DNA of 27,495 nucleotides from an uncultured Allobaculum sp. (GTDB taxonomy: Bacteria > Bacillota_I > Bacilli_A > Erysipelotrichales > Erysipelotrichaceae). Every line of letters starts with the position of its first letter. Position 1 is the first letter of the stretch. Below are positions 1 to 8,485 of this stretch, piece by piece. The notes below the pieces were generated by a model that saw only the letters and a list, made by a program, of their open reading frames with translations, was not told where the DNA came from and did not search any database. The translations under genes and the position numbers were made by a program. The stretch lies in NCBI GenBank assembly GCA_910579655.1, contig CAJTVE010000045.1:1-27495 (forward strand). Direction: 5' to 3'.

Positions 1-278
1 CCATTCAATTTAACCCTTCGACCGCCGGCTAATGCCGAACACTGTTCGCAGACAGGGATGAGTACATTTTATCCTTCCGAGGACAAATTCTACTCATTTA
101 TTGAAGGGTTCTGCTGATTGACCGCTGGGAAAACCAGGAAGCTATTGACCGTCATCATGCGCTGCCAGTCATGAAAGAAATTGCCAGACTGCGAGACAAG
201 TATGATTTGTCGATGAGGGTCGAACGGTTTACACCTGATGAACTGCCAGAACACGACCAGAAGTTTATCCGCAAATAG
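1..278 (+). pseudogene. Frameshifted remnant of an ABM-type (quinol) monooxygenase, 5' end outside window
   Basis: Two reading frames together look like the C-terminal half of a small antibiotic-biosynthesis-monooxygenase (ABM) domain protein. The first frame (from base 1) reads ...MSTFYPSEDKFYSF... and stops at 115-117. The second frame, open from 105, reads LLIDRWENQEAIDRHH and ends in RVERFTPDEL...FIRK with a stop at 276-278. In the ABM family the Y-E/F-Y-x-S-E-D strand is followed directly by F-x-L-I-D/E-x-W-E-x-x-E-A-I-x-x-H, so the two pieces are consecutive and the break lies near 97-108. Neither piece has a start codon of its own. The family comprises small dimeric ferredoxin-like proteins that oxidise quinols or act in reactive-carbonyl handling. 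A base-calling error is the alternative to a true pseudogene. Confidence 0.6.
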
Positions 279-301
279 ATGTCATGACCTTCGGCCATAG
301 G

Positions 302-337
302 CTGCCATGAAAGTTGGTGAAGCAAACTTTCAGGTAG
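302..337 (+). promoter_or_regulatory. Strong hairpin in the leader of the 364-2679 gene
   Basis: CTGCC (302-306) plus TGAAAGTT (308-315) pair with AACTTTCA (325-332) plus GGTAG (333-337), with one bulged A, one G-U pair and a 9-base loop. No T run follows, so it is not a standard terminator. It ends 15 bases before the AGGGGG ribosome site of the next gene. An attenuator, an RNA-stability element or a protein site are all possible. I see no clear promoter before it. Confidence 0.5.
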
Positions 338-363
338 GGTCAGTCGCTGAACAAGGGGGAACA

Positions 364-2679
364 ATGAATCCAAGATATGAGCTTTTGATTAACAACACAG
401 AACAATATTCCACTATTCCTTTTGGAGTTCACGATATACAGATCAATTACGAATTCGTTAAGGATGAAATTCCATTTCCATATAACATTGATGAACTATT
501 GTACGAACTCACTAGCTCGGAAGTGTTTTCCAACAATGATATTGGTCTTTCCATGTATCTCCTGGCCGCGGAGAGTGGAGCAGTATGTGCTCTGCTTGAT
601 GGACTCGGTTTTGATTTTGAAAATCTGGCAAACCGAGTTGATACAATCAGAAAAATTCTAATGAGAGTTGTCACAATGACGGCCAAGTCTTTTGGATTTA
701 TGAATCCGGACCTTGAAGAGTGCCTTTGCTTTATTAACAGGCATTTTGGTATGCCTTTGCAAGAAGCGGCTCTCCATCACGAAGAAGGAATTATAGAAGA
801 ACTTCGATCCCTCACCGACCGGCCGGATATGATCGGGCTTTGCACATTGCTCCTTTTGAGTCTGATGGGTGATGACCCCAAGAGACTAAACAGGAGAGGA
901 TATAAAGAAGTAAGTATCGAAGAAAAGCTAGTGAGGGCAGTAGTTGATTGGATGATTAATATGGTTTCTGTTGTCGGTAGGGGATACAGTTTTGCGGGAA
1001 CCGGTATTCCCACCCGAATCACTCAGCTGGCTGAAGAATTATCCAAGCTGCCTGCTTTCAATTCGATCAATTCGGATCCTAAAAAAGTGCGGGAATTAAA
1101 ACAAAAGATAGTTGAAGATTTGATTCTCGTCTATCGGAAAAAACATGAACTCCACTGGGAAATGGCTAACTTACAAACTGGTCAGCTTCTTCCTGCCTTG
1201 CTCAATGAGTTTGTCGTAAGAGTTTTAAGTGCGTTTAATATTCTACGTAGCCAGCTGAAGAAGGCCAACCTAAAATTAGGTGGATTCAAACTTTCGGATC
1301 TGGATTGGAAAAAGATTGCTTTCTATGAGGAAACAGAGATTCTTTTGATGATCTCTACTGCAGTTTTCAGCGCAACGAATTTAACAAAGGTATGTGTTGA
1401 ATCCTATACGCAGAATAAGTTTTTGTGGATGAAGGTAAATCTACCGAATATTGGCCTACTCATTATTCATACCGATAACGTGATTCCGATCCTTCTTGAA
1501 GGGAAGATATTGAAAGAGACGATAAAAGCATTGCAAAACGAAACCAAATATTTCTACCTCACAAGTCACAAAATGGACGAATCAGCCAGGTTTAAGTCTT
1601 GGGGCGCAGGCGATTTTCCTTTGACGCCCGAGCAGGTCGAGATCCTTTATAATCTAGAATACCAGAAGACGTTAGCTGACATTGAACGGACGAATAATCC
1701 GCTCAATGCTGAAAAAGAGAAAAGATTGAAAATGGAATGGCTGAACAGATGGAGAAGTTTTATAGAAACTGGAGCTCCTTATCTGGGACTCTTAAACACC
1801 ATCCAATGGTATTCACAAGACGAATTGATCCATAAAATAGAAGCCAATTCCCCCTGGGACCCCTGGTTTTCAAAAGTGGTTTTTAAAGCTATGCAGTTTC
1901 GACCTTACTTTCCTTTGATCACAGACCATAAAGAAAATGGACAGATCTGGCTTCATCATCGCTATAACTCTCTTTTCAATATGTGCAATGTAAAGACACT
2001 GGACGACTCATTTGATCGACTCTTTGCAAGCAAAATCTATTGGGAAAAAGGCAAGGCTGCTGAGATGCGCAAAGAATATACCGAGTTGGTCAATAAGCTT
2101 AATAACAACTCAAAAGTTTTCTTAAAAGCCGCTGTCATTACAGTGCCCGCCGTAGCACTGGCTGTTGCAGCCAGTACATTTGCAGCACCGATTGCGGTCG
2201 CTGTCGCGGGCGCCAATTTTGCTGGTCTTAGTGGAGCGGCTCTGACAAGTGCCTCTTTAGCCTGGCTTGGCGGAGGATCTTTGGCTGCTGGAGGATTTGG
2301 AATGGCTGGTGGCGCAGCTCTTATCACTGGTGGCGGACTCGCCGTCGGGGCCACCGCTGGGACGGCAGCCTCCTCGATGATAAGCAGTTCAGACAATCCC
2401 TATCAGGACGGGAATGAAAAAGCGGCCGCTGTCTTTGTTCAAATCAAGTATGGCCACTATTTAGATGAAGCACGAAAAGCCAAACTGAAAGAAGAACTGG
2501 ACAGTTGTTTAAAAACGAAGCAGAACGAATCCAGCAGCCAGATTAAGCGGATGAAGGAAAGTTTATCTGAGCGAAAAGCGGACAAGAAAACGATAAAAGA
2601 TCAGATCAAAAGTATAGAAGCCGCTGAACAGCTATTCGAAAAAACGCATGAGATTTATAAGAAATACTGCATTGATTAA
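364..2679 (+). CDS. Large protein of unknown function with a Gly/Ala-rich membrane-inserting-like segment
   Basis: This 771-aa protein belongs to no family I recognise. I chose ATG 364 over the in-frame ATG 307 because AGGGGG lies at 354-359, a normal distance upstream, whereas ATG 307 sits inside a hairpin and has no ribosome site. The first roughly 580 residues are soluble, helix-rich and unlike anything I can name. Residues about 583-675 form a long hydrophobic Gly/Ala/Ser-rich stretch (for example LGGGSLAAGGFGMAGGAAL) of glycine-zipper type, which could insert into a membrane as helical hairpins. The last 90 residues are charged and probably coiled coil. There is no signal peptide, and I see no nuclease, ATPase or GTPase motif. 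The gene is clearly more AT-rich than the housekeeping genes to its right and stands alone beside a broken gene, which suggests acquisition. A toxin-, defence- or stress-type membrane effector is conceivable, but that is inference only. Confidence 0.8.
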   Translation: MNPRYELLINNTEQYSTIPFGVHDIQINYEFVKDEIPFPYNIDELLYELTSSEVFSNNDIGLSMYLLAAESGAVCALLDGLGFDFENLANRVDTIRKILMRVVTMTAKSFGFMNPDLEECLCFINRHFGMPLQEAALHHEEGIIEELRSLTDRPDMIGLCTLLLLSLMGDDPKRLNRRGYKEVSIEEKLVRAVVDWMINMVSVVGRGYSFAGTGIPTRITQLAEELSKLPAFNSINSDPKKVRELKQKIVEDLILVYRKKHELHWEMANLQTGQLLPALLNEFVVRVLSAFNILRSQLKKANLKLGGFKLSDLDWKKIAFYEETEILLMISTAVFSATNLTKVCVESYTQNKFLWMKVNLPNIGLLIIHTDNVIPILLEGKILKETIKALQNETKYFYLTSHKMDESARFKSWGAGDFPLTPEQVEILYNLEYQKTLADIERTNNPLNAEKEKRLKMEWLNRWRSFIETGAPYLGLLNTIQWYSQDELIHKIEANSPWDPWFSKVVFKAMQFRPYFPLITDHKENGQIWLHHRYNSLFNMCNVKTLDDSFDRLFASKIYWEKGKAAEMRKEYTELVNKLNNNSKVFLKAAVITVPAVALAVAASTFAAPIAVAVAGANFAGLSGAALTSASLAWLGGGSLAAGGFGMAGGAALITGGGLAVGATAGTAASSMISSSDNPYQDGNEKAAAVFVQIKYGHYLDEARKAKLKEELDSCLKTKQNESSSQIKRMKESLSERKADKKTIKDQIKSIEAAEQLFEKTHEIYKKYCID

Positions 2680-2826
2680 CGGATCGGAAAAAAGAAAACA
2701 AAAAGAACGAAAGTGAGAGCATAGGAGAGAATAAAACCTGAAATCGAATAATTTTGTATTATATGGTGCTTGAAATAGATAGATTCTCCAAAAAGATATA
2801 GATGGTATAGAAAACAGGAGATAGAC

Positions 2827-2860
2827 AAAAAGGATCGAGTCCGTTAAGATTCGATCCTTT
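2827..2860 (-). terminator. Rho-independent terminator of pfp
   Basis: A 13-bp stem (AAAGGATCGAGTC at 2829-2841 with GATTCGATCCTTT at 2848-2860, one G-T pair) has a 6-base loop. Read on the minus strand it is followed by a run of five T. On the plus strand no T run follows, so it chiefly serves pfp. The 364-2679 gene has no other visible terminator and may rely on it weakly. Confidence 0.85.
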
Positions 2861-2904
2861 ATTGATGATTGCTGATTGGGGATTGGAGCTGGAAAGACGA
2901 GTGA

Positions 2905-4569
2905 TTATTCGCCTTTTTCAAGAGCCAGCGTTCTGGTGGTCAGATCGCAGACTTCAGCTGGTCCATAGTACTGGATAGCACCTGGGAAAGTGTATGCAGT
3001 TTCAACAGCCCAGTTGTCACGATTGGCTTCGAAGAATTTGAATGGTTTGCCATCCAGTTCAACGAGAGCTTTACGGATAACTGGTTTGTCTTCACCATGA
3101 CGACGTTCGATATTCATCATTTTTGTGATTGGCATACCACCAGCAACCCATTCTTCAGCTGGTCTGGACAGGTTGGAAATCTTGGACAGATAACCGTTGA
3201 AGCCGTTTTCGATTAACAGAGCGGCATTGTAGCCTAAGGAGTAGCAGTAGTCCGCATCGAAGTTGGATGGGAATGCGCAGCGTCCTTCGTAACCAAAGAA
3301 GTGGTGCAGAGGGCTGAATTTGCCTGTGTATGTGCCAGCTTCTTTACGACGGGCCAGTTCGTCAGCAACCAGGGCAGAGAACAGTTTTTCAGATTCGATC
3401 AGAGATACCTGTACGTTTCCGTGTGGGTCGCGTTCGAGGAATAACTGCTGCTGGATACCCGTTGGCAGGATTTTGAAGACGTCCATGGATTCTGGAGTCA
3501 GACCTTTTTCGATGAATGCATATTTGTCAGCCCATGTTGGCAGAGCATTGAATTCGTCAGCTTTTGCCCCAGCCAGCAGTTCGTTGATTTCAGCAATCAG
3601 TTTGGAGAATTCTGGAACGAATTCAACAACACCTTCTGGAATGATGGCTACGCCAAAGTTGTCGCCGTTTGCGGCACGTTTTTCAACGGCATCGGCGATG
3701 TAGTTGGCAATCTGGGCCAGAGACATTTTCTTGGCTGCAACTTCTTCGGAAATCAGGCAGATGTTTGGCTGAGTTTCCAGAGCGCATTCCAGAGCCACGT
3801 GGGAAGCGGAACGACCCATAACTTTGATGAAGTGCCAGTATTTTTTAGCGGAGTTGGCATCCCGTTCAATGTTACCGATCAGTTCGCTGTACGTTTTTGT
3901 CGCAGTGTCGAAACCGAAGGAAGTTTCGATATCTTCGTTTTTCAGGTCGCCATCGATCGTTTTTGGAGCACCGATAACCTGGACACCAGTGTTATGAGCG
4001 GCAAAGTATTCAGCTAAAACAGCGGCGTTTGTATTGGAGTCGTCACCACCGATGATCACGATTGCATCGATTCCATGCTTTTTAGCTACTTCAGCAGCGA
4101 TTGCGAACTGTTCTTCAGTTTCCAGTTTAGTCCGGCCAGAACCGATGATGTCGAAACCGCCCGTGTTGCGGTATTCATTGATGAATGGATCATCAAATAC
4201 GACAAAGTCGTCTTCGATCAGACCGCTTGGGCCGCCTTTGAAACCGATTAAAGTGTTTTCTGGGTTCAGAGCCTTGAGGGCATCATACAGACCAGAAATA
4301 ACGTTGTGTCCGCCTGGAGCCTGACCACCGGACAGGATCACACCAACGGTTTTCTTCGTTGGAGTGACGTCTTTTGCTTCGCCAGCTTCGAAAGTGATTT
4401 CTGGTTCGCCATATGTGTTTGGGAACAGTTTTGCGATCACTTCCTGATCGGCTACGCTCTGGGTTGGAGCACCCGTTTTCACGGTGATTTCGGAAATTCC
4501 AGATCTCAGCATGCCAGGGAGTTTTGGTGAATACTCATAGCGTGCTTTCTGTAATGGTGAAATTGTCAT
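2905..4569 (-). CDS. pfp: Diphosphate--fructose-6-phosphate 1-phosphotransferase (PPi-dependent PFK)
   Basis: This cytosolic glycolytic enzyme phosphorylates fructose 6-phosphate with pyrophosphate, reversibly. At 554 aa it is the long form related to plant PFP beta and spirochaete enzymes, not the roughly 320-aa ATP-PFK. The nucleotide-loop region GVILSGGQAPGGHN lies at about residues 76-89. GGDDS lies at 174-178, where the second Asp replaces the Gly of ATP-PFKs and marks PPi use. PKTIDGDL is at 202-209 (the Lys is also a PPi marker) and MGRSASH, the sugar-phosphate site, at 251-257. An AGAGGAG ribosome site and a good promoter lie upstream, and a terminator lies downstream. The gene is monocistronic and transcribed against its neighbours. 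The reversible reaction would let the cell conserve ATP and run the step in either direction. Confidence 0.95.
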   Translation of the reverse strand: MTISPLQKARYEYSPKLPGMLRSGISEITVKTGAPTQSVADQEVIAKLFPNTYGEPEITFEAGEAKDVTPTKKTVGVILSGGQAPGGHNVISGLYDALKALNPENTLIGFKGGPSGLIEDDFVVFDDPFINEYRNTGGFDIIGSGRTKLETEEQFAIAAEVAKKHGIDAIVIIGGDDSNTNAAVLAEYFAAHNTGVQVIGAPKTIDGDLKNEDIETSFGFDTATKTYSELIGNIERDANSAKKYWHFIKVMGRSASHVALECALETQPNICLISEEVAAKKMSLAQIANYIADAVEKRAANGDNFGVAIIPEGVVEFVPEFSKLIAEINELLAGAKADEFNALPTWADKYAFIEKGLTPESMDVFKILPTGIQQQLFLERDPHGNVQVSLIESEKLFSALVADELARRKEAGTYTGKFSPLHHFFGYEGRCAFPSNFDADYCYSLGYNAALLIENGFNGYLSKISNLSRPAEEWVAGGMPITKMMNIERRHGEDKPVIRKALVELDGKPFKFFEANRDNWAVETAYTFPGAIQYYGPAEVCDLTTRTLALEKGE

Positions 4570-4598
4570 TGATAAGTTTCTCCTCTTTCAACGTTTCA

Positions 4599-4627
4599 AT
4601 CATAGAATAGCCAAAAACAATTGTAAA
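4599..4627 (-). promoter_or_regulatory. Sigma-A-type promoter of pfp
   Basis: On the minus strand TTTACA (4622-4627) and TATGAT (4599-4604) are separated by exactly 17 bases. The -10 box lies about 30 bases before the pfp start, with AGAGGAG between. This is a near-consensus promoter. Confidence 0.8.
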
Positions 4628-5351
4628 CTTCCATCCGTCACAGAAATGCATTCCCTTTTAGAATGGCAACAATCCGGAAGAATGAGAGAACGGCATTCTG
4701 GTTTGAAACAAAGAAATAGCGCTTTCTCTATGCGCTAATCTTAGCCTTTCAAATCAGACGGATATTTTTGGAGAATATCACAAAATGCAATTTAATAAAA
4801 ACTCGTTTGCTGGCGGGGCGGACGGTTGTCTTCTGGCAGACGCTTCTTTTTTTTCTTTGCCTGTGCTGTGGATTCAAACCAGCCCGGATCCATTTAAATG
4901 TTTGACAGAGAGTGAGCAGAAAGTGATCAGAGAAAGGATCGAAAGAGGCTTTCTGATTCGTTTTTTTGATTCCGGATTTCGCACAGGGAGTGCCTGCTCT
5001 AGAGCAGTGGCTGCTGTCTACTATATATAATGAGAGAAATCTTTAGCTTGAATCTCTGAATATGGAGCGGATTCAATCCTCAGTCTGAAGCCCTACGGGA
5101 TGAGAAAATCCCAAAAAGGCCAGTCTTTTTGAAGGGGTACAGGCAAGGATCATCGATAAAGATCGGGCAGAGGTGCTGGAAGATCACCAAAAGAAGAGGA
5201 AATTTTGCAGGAAGTCCGAAGCAAAGATAGGTTCAGAGAAAAAAGAATGGAGCCAAAAGTGAGAATCCCCTGATCAGACAGTCAGACAGCGTTTTGCCGT
5301 AGATCATCAGACCATCAAGATCAACAGACGAAAAACGTGGTTTGTTGCTTT
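4628..5351. other. Long intergenic stretch without a convincing gene
   Basis: About 720 bases between the divergent pfp promoter and the TPR operon. The longest plus-strand frame is 4785-5030 (81 codons, weak GGAGAA ribosome site). Its translation has no recognisable motif and I do not call it a gene. Short open stretches follow near 5105-5261 without start codons. A small 5-bp hairpin lies at 5097-5112. I see no tRNA, T-box, riboswitch core or insertion-sequence ends. It may be decayed coding sequence. Confidence 0.5.
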
Positions 5352-5379
5352 TTGAGATAGTTTAGGGGAAACTTATAGA
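5352..5379 (+). promoter_or_regulatory. Possible promoter of the TPR-permease-glycosyltransferase operon
   Basis: TTGAGA (5352-5357), a 16-base spacer and TATAGA (5374-5379) lie about 50 bases before the TPR gene start. The boxes are acceptable but not strong. Confidence 0.4.
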
Positions 5380-5426
5380 TGCATCAGATGAACAATTCGA
5401 TGCCATAGAAGAAAGGAGATTTACGT

Positions 5427-7640
5427 ATGGATTTTTCTGATCAGTATGATTCCCAGGATCTTGAACTGGAGAAACTGAAAGACCGGATTCTGGATGCAAT
5501 TTCAGAGGGAAGAGATAAAGAAGCAATCCGGAAACTGTTGAATACCTACGAGAGTAAATATGGTCAGGACGAGTACTGGAAAGTGGTTTCCTTCGATATG
5601 GCAGAACTCGAACAGGACAGTGATACGATGCAGGAACTGCACGAGTCCATTGACTATTCCAACCTCGGAGTGGTGACCCGCCAGATCAATGCGGCCCGAA
5701 TCCAGTACGTCAGGGAAGACTACCAGGCAGCACTGGATGCGCTTGATGAAGTCGATGCCAATGAGCTGGATGATAATGAAGAATCGCTGGTGTATCTGCA
5801 TCTGCGCGGAATTCTGGAATTCGGCCTGAAAAACTATGACCAGGCCGCTAAATACATGGAAGATGTTTCCCTGGATATTGAAGATGAGCAGATTTTTGCG
5901 ATTGCCGGGATTTCGTACTGGCATCTTGAAAAGCTTGACCGGGCTGCCGAATGTTTTGAAAAGATGGAAGCCATCACGAAAGATAAAAGCTATGAATGGC
6001 TGGCTGACTTATTGATGACGTTCAATGAAGCCGATATTCTGATGAGCAACTTCTTTCCGCCTACAGTTCAACAGGCTTTATATCCGACACTGGTCAATAT
6101 GGTCAGCATTTCCATTGATGCCCTGGAGACCATGATCCGCCATCAGCCGGAAAGTTTTAAGGACATCATTGCCCGAATGCTGAGTGAACAGCCGGAAAAC
6201 GAACTGGCAAACTATATGGAGGCTGTTTTGCAAGATGCCTGTGGCCATCGTCAGGCCGCAAAAAAGTTGTACCGCAAGGTTTTAGTGATGCCTGTTGATG
6301 ACAAGCTGACATTGATCAGTGATGCCACTTCCGCTCTGACTTTAAAGCTGCAAGCACTGGAGTGGCTGGATTATACACCACAAGTTCAGGCCAAATACCT
6401 GCGATCCTTTTTCGAGCACACAAAAGCCACCGGCGATTCAGACTGTCTTTTTGAGCTGTATCTGTACAGCGCTTCAAAAGGAAAAGCCCTCTCGAAAGTT
6501 GTCCGGGAAATGTTTAATGAAGTCGGGATTCCGGATACCTTTACACCGCCTGAAACGATGTTTGTCCATCGGGCTTTGCTGCTGCAAGCTCTCGATTGCC
6601 AGGATTATTACCGGGCCTATACGCATGCCCGCTACCTGTACGATCTCGATATGCTCCCCGATGGCATGACTACTTTGCTTGCCGCAGAGCTTTTCATGCA
6701 GTTTTCTTCGGACTACCCAAGCGGGCGTCCCAACCCAGACGACTACCCAACCGTTCATGCGTATCTGGTGGACCAGATCTTTATTTTGCACCGGGCCTTT
6801 CAGTTCCATTCCGTTGGACACTTTAAAAAAGTGTTCAAGCAGATGCTTAAGGAAGCCGAAAGCTACACCGGCAAGGATAACCAGTGGGAGTTGATGCACA
6901 GTTATCTTTGGACGATTCTGACAGTCGATATTATGAAAGATCCATCCTGGAAGCAAATGCATCAGCTTGGTCAGGCGTATCTGGACAAATACTATTCCGA
7001 TGAAAAAACGGACCATTCGTTTGCATCGCCAGATTCTGTTCCCAAGCCGCATGAAAAAGGAAAACCTGTCCTAAAAGAAGAGCCGATCCTTCCTGAAGAC
7101 GGTTCTCAGGAGCTGAATACTGCGCTGTTAGAGGCAATGGATCTTTTCTTCGGGCAGGTTCTCGATGGAGCGGTTGAACGGCTTCGAAAGGAGATGCAGG
7201 AATCAGAAGACCCAGAAGAGTTTGAAAAAGCGATCCGAGAAATCCTTAGCCAGGACTGGAAAGAAGATTTTTTAAATGGTTTGGATCTGGAAGAGGAAAT
7301 CCCGGGATTTGGAGCCCTGTCTCCATCGAATTCCAGAAAAGAGCTGCCAGTTTCTTTTGATGAATATAAAGAACTGAAGGATCTGCTGGATCTTTCCGAA
7401 CTGGATCAGCCTGCCCCAAAACCGGAAAAGAAACCATCTGGCACAAAGAAGAAGCAGACTGCTTCCAAACGGCCAAAAGCGTCTCGTAAAAATGGCGCAA
7501 AAGGCGGCTCGGAGCATGCGAAGCGTTCGGATCGGTCTGATCAAAAGGGTTCCACTCAAAAGGATCCGGACGCGGGTTCAAAAAATGGTCAAGAGGGGTC
7601 TGGCAAGAATCAGGCTCATAGTGGAAGAAAGCCAAAATGA
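5427..7640 (+). CDS. TPR-repeat protein with a long basic C-terminal tail
   Basis: This 737-aa predicted soluble protein starts at ATG 5427 behind AAAGGAG. The N-terminal part contains TPR-like helical pairs. The clearest are at about residues 90-110 (AARIQYVREDYQAALDALDE), 125-145 (LRGILEFGLKNYDQAAKYM) and 160-178 (ISYWHLEKLDRAAECFEKM). The middle continues as alpha-solenoid. Residues about 500-650 are acidic, and the last 80 or so are an unstructured Lys/Arg/Ser/Gly-rich tail that would bind nucleic acid or an acidic surface. TPR arrays mediate protein-protein contacts, so a scaffold role is likely. The partner is unknown. Its stop overlaps the start of the permease gene, which implies coupled translation. 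Confidence 0.85.
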   Translation: MDFSDQYDSQDLELEKLKDRILDAISEGRDKEAIRKLLNTYESKYGQDEYWKVVSFDMAELEQDSDTMQELHESIDYSNLGVVTRQINAARIQYVREDYQAALDALDEVDANELDDNEESLVYLHLRGILEFGLKNYDQAAKYMEDVSLDIEDEQIFAIAGISYWHLEKLDRAAECFEKMEAITKDKSYEWLADLLMTFNEADILMSNFFPPTVQQALYPTLVNMVSISIDALETMIRHQPESFKDIIARMLSEQPENELANYMEAVLQDACGHRQAAKKLYRKVLVMPVDDKLTLISDATSALTLKLQALEWLDYTPQVQAKYLRSFFEHTKATGDSDCLFELYLYSASKGKALSKVVREMFNEVGIPDTFTPPETMFVHRALLLQALDCQDYYRAYTHARYLYDLDMLPDGMTTLLAAELFMQFSSDYPSGRPNPDDYPTVHAYLVDQIFILHRAFQFHSVGHFKKVFKQMLKEAESYTGKDNQWELMHSYLWTILTVDIMKDPSWKQMHQLGQAYLDKYYSDEKTDHSFASPDSVPKPHEKGKPVLKEEPILPEDGSQELNTALLEAMDLFFGQVLDGAVERLRKEMQESEDPEEFEKAIREILSQDWKEDFLNGLDLEEEIPGFGALSPSNSRKELPVSFDEYKELKDLLDLSELDQPAPKPEKKPSGTKKKQTASKRPKASRKNGAKGGSEHAKRSDRSDQKGSTQKDPDAGSKNGQEGSGKNQAHSGRKPK

Positions 7641-8467
7641 TGTCTGCTTCTTCCTTTCTTTTCAAGAAAAAAAAACAACCAAAATCAGACAGAAACCCGA
7701 ACAAAGCCAAATCACCGGATCTCCATCAGGTGAATGGCTTTTTCTATTGGCTGGCTTTTCTGATCACGGTTCTGAGTCTATGGCAGACGGCCGCGTGGGT
7801 GATGCATAATTCTCTGATCTGTCCCTCTCCTGCAGAGACCTTTAGTCAGATGATCGAACAGGCCAGAGCGCCGGGATTTTTTATAGCGATTGCCTGGACG
7901 ATTGGCCGGGCGCTGGGAGCTTTGGCCGCCTCTTTTGTTCTGGCCATTCCGGCTTCTTTTGCGGGCGCCTTCTATGGACCGGCCAGAGAATTTTTAAATC
8001 GGCTGGTCTCGATTTTGCAGACAGTGCCTAATGTCTGCTACATCATTTTGCTTCTGTTCTGGACAGATCGAAATGCAACGGTCATTCTTACGGGAGTGTT
8101 TTTGCTTTTTCCGTTAATCTATCGCAGTCTGTATGAACAGCTGGCTGAACTGATTCATCAGTATCGTCCGATCTGGATTGTCTACAACCAGCCCAGAATT
8201 GTGCTGATGCTGCGGGTGTGCTTTCCTATGCTTCGTCCGGCTTTTCTGGCGGCTTTAAAAAATGCGTCATCGCTGGGCTTTAAAGCTTGTGTCACCAGTG
8301 AGATCTTGACAGGGATTGCCCCGGGTATGGGCAAGAAGATTCAGGCTGCCAGGCTGGATCTGAATCTGGCAGGAGTCTTTGCGTGGTCGATCTGGCTGAT
8401 TTTGCTGGTGTTTGCGTTTGAAAAGCTGTGGAATCTTTGTATCGACCATCTGTTTGTCGAAAAATAA
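7637..8467 (+). CDS. ABC transporter permease, SsuC/TauC-like, without partner genes
   Basis: This 276-aa integral membrane protein has about six hydrophobic segments and resembles the binding-protein-dependent transport permease family (BPD_transp_1), closest in feel to nitrate/sulfonate/taurine or aminopyrimidine importers. The stretch GRALGALAASFVLAIPASFA and the late block SLGFKACVTSEILTG...GMGKKIQAA are family-typical. The EAA loop that contacts the ATPase, near PRIVLMLRVCFPMLRP, is present but divergent. The start overlaps the TPR stop (ATGA). ATG 7640 is an equally possible start. No ATPase or substrate-binding gene lies in the window, so it must use subunits encoded elsewhere or have another role. 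The substrate cannot be read from the sequence. Confidence 0.8.
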   Translation: MMSASSFLFKKKKQPKSDRNPNKAKSPDLHQVNGFFYWLAFLITVLSLWQTAAWVMHNSLICPSPAETFSQMIEQARAPGFFIAIAWTIGRALGALAASFVLAIPASFAGAFYGPAREFLNRLVSILQTVPNVCYIILLLFWTDRNATVILTGVFLLFPLIYRSLYEQLAELIHQYRPIWIVYNQPRIVLMLRVCFPMLRPAFLAALKNASSLGFKACVTSEILTGIAPGMGKKIQAARLDLNLAGVFAWSIWLILLVFAFEKLWNLCIDHLFVEK

Positions 8468-8474
8468 AACAACT

Positions 8475-8479
8475 GGAGG
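8475..8479 (+). promoter_or_regulatory. Ribosome binding site that decides the glycosyltransferase start
   Basis: GGAGG at 8475-8479 abuts an in-frame ATG at 8480, which is too close to use. It lies 6 bases before the ATG at 8486, which is therefore the start chosen. Confidence 0.75.
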
Positions 8480-8485
8480 ATGTTT

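Noticed and set aside
307..363. Upstream in-frame ATG extending the large unknown gene by 19 codons
   Set aside because: It lies inside a stable hairpin and lacks a ribosome site, while ATG 364 has AGGGGG at good spacing.
2740..2810. AT-rich plus-strand promoter-like boxes after the large gene
   Set aside because: No -35/-10 pair with acceptable spacing. It would only drive antisense to pfp.
4785..5030. 81-codon plus-strand reading frame
   Set aside because: Weak ribosome site, no motif, odd composition with a run of Ser/Phe and no recognisable family. More likely chance or decayed sequence.
5031..5350. Possible T-box, tRNA or other structured RNA before the TPR operon
   Set aside because: Only a 5-bp hairpin is seen. 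No conserved T-box or tRNA sequence elements are present.
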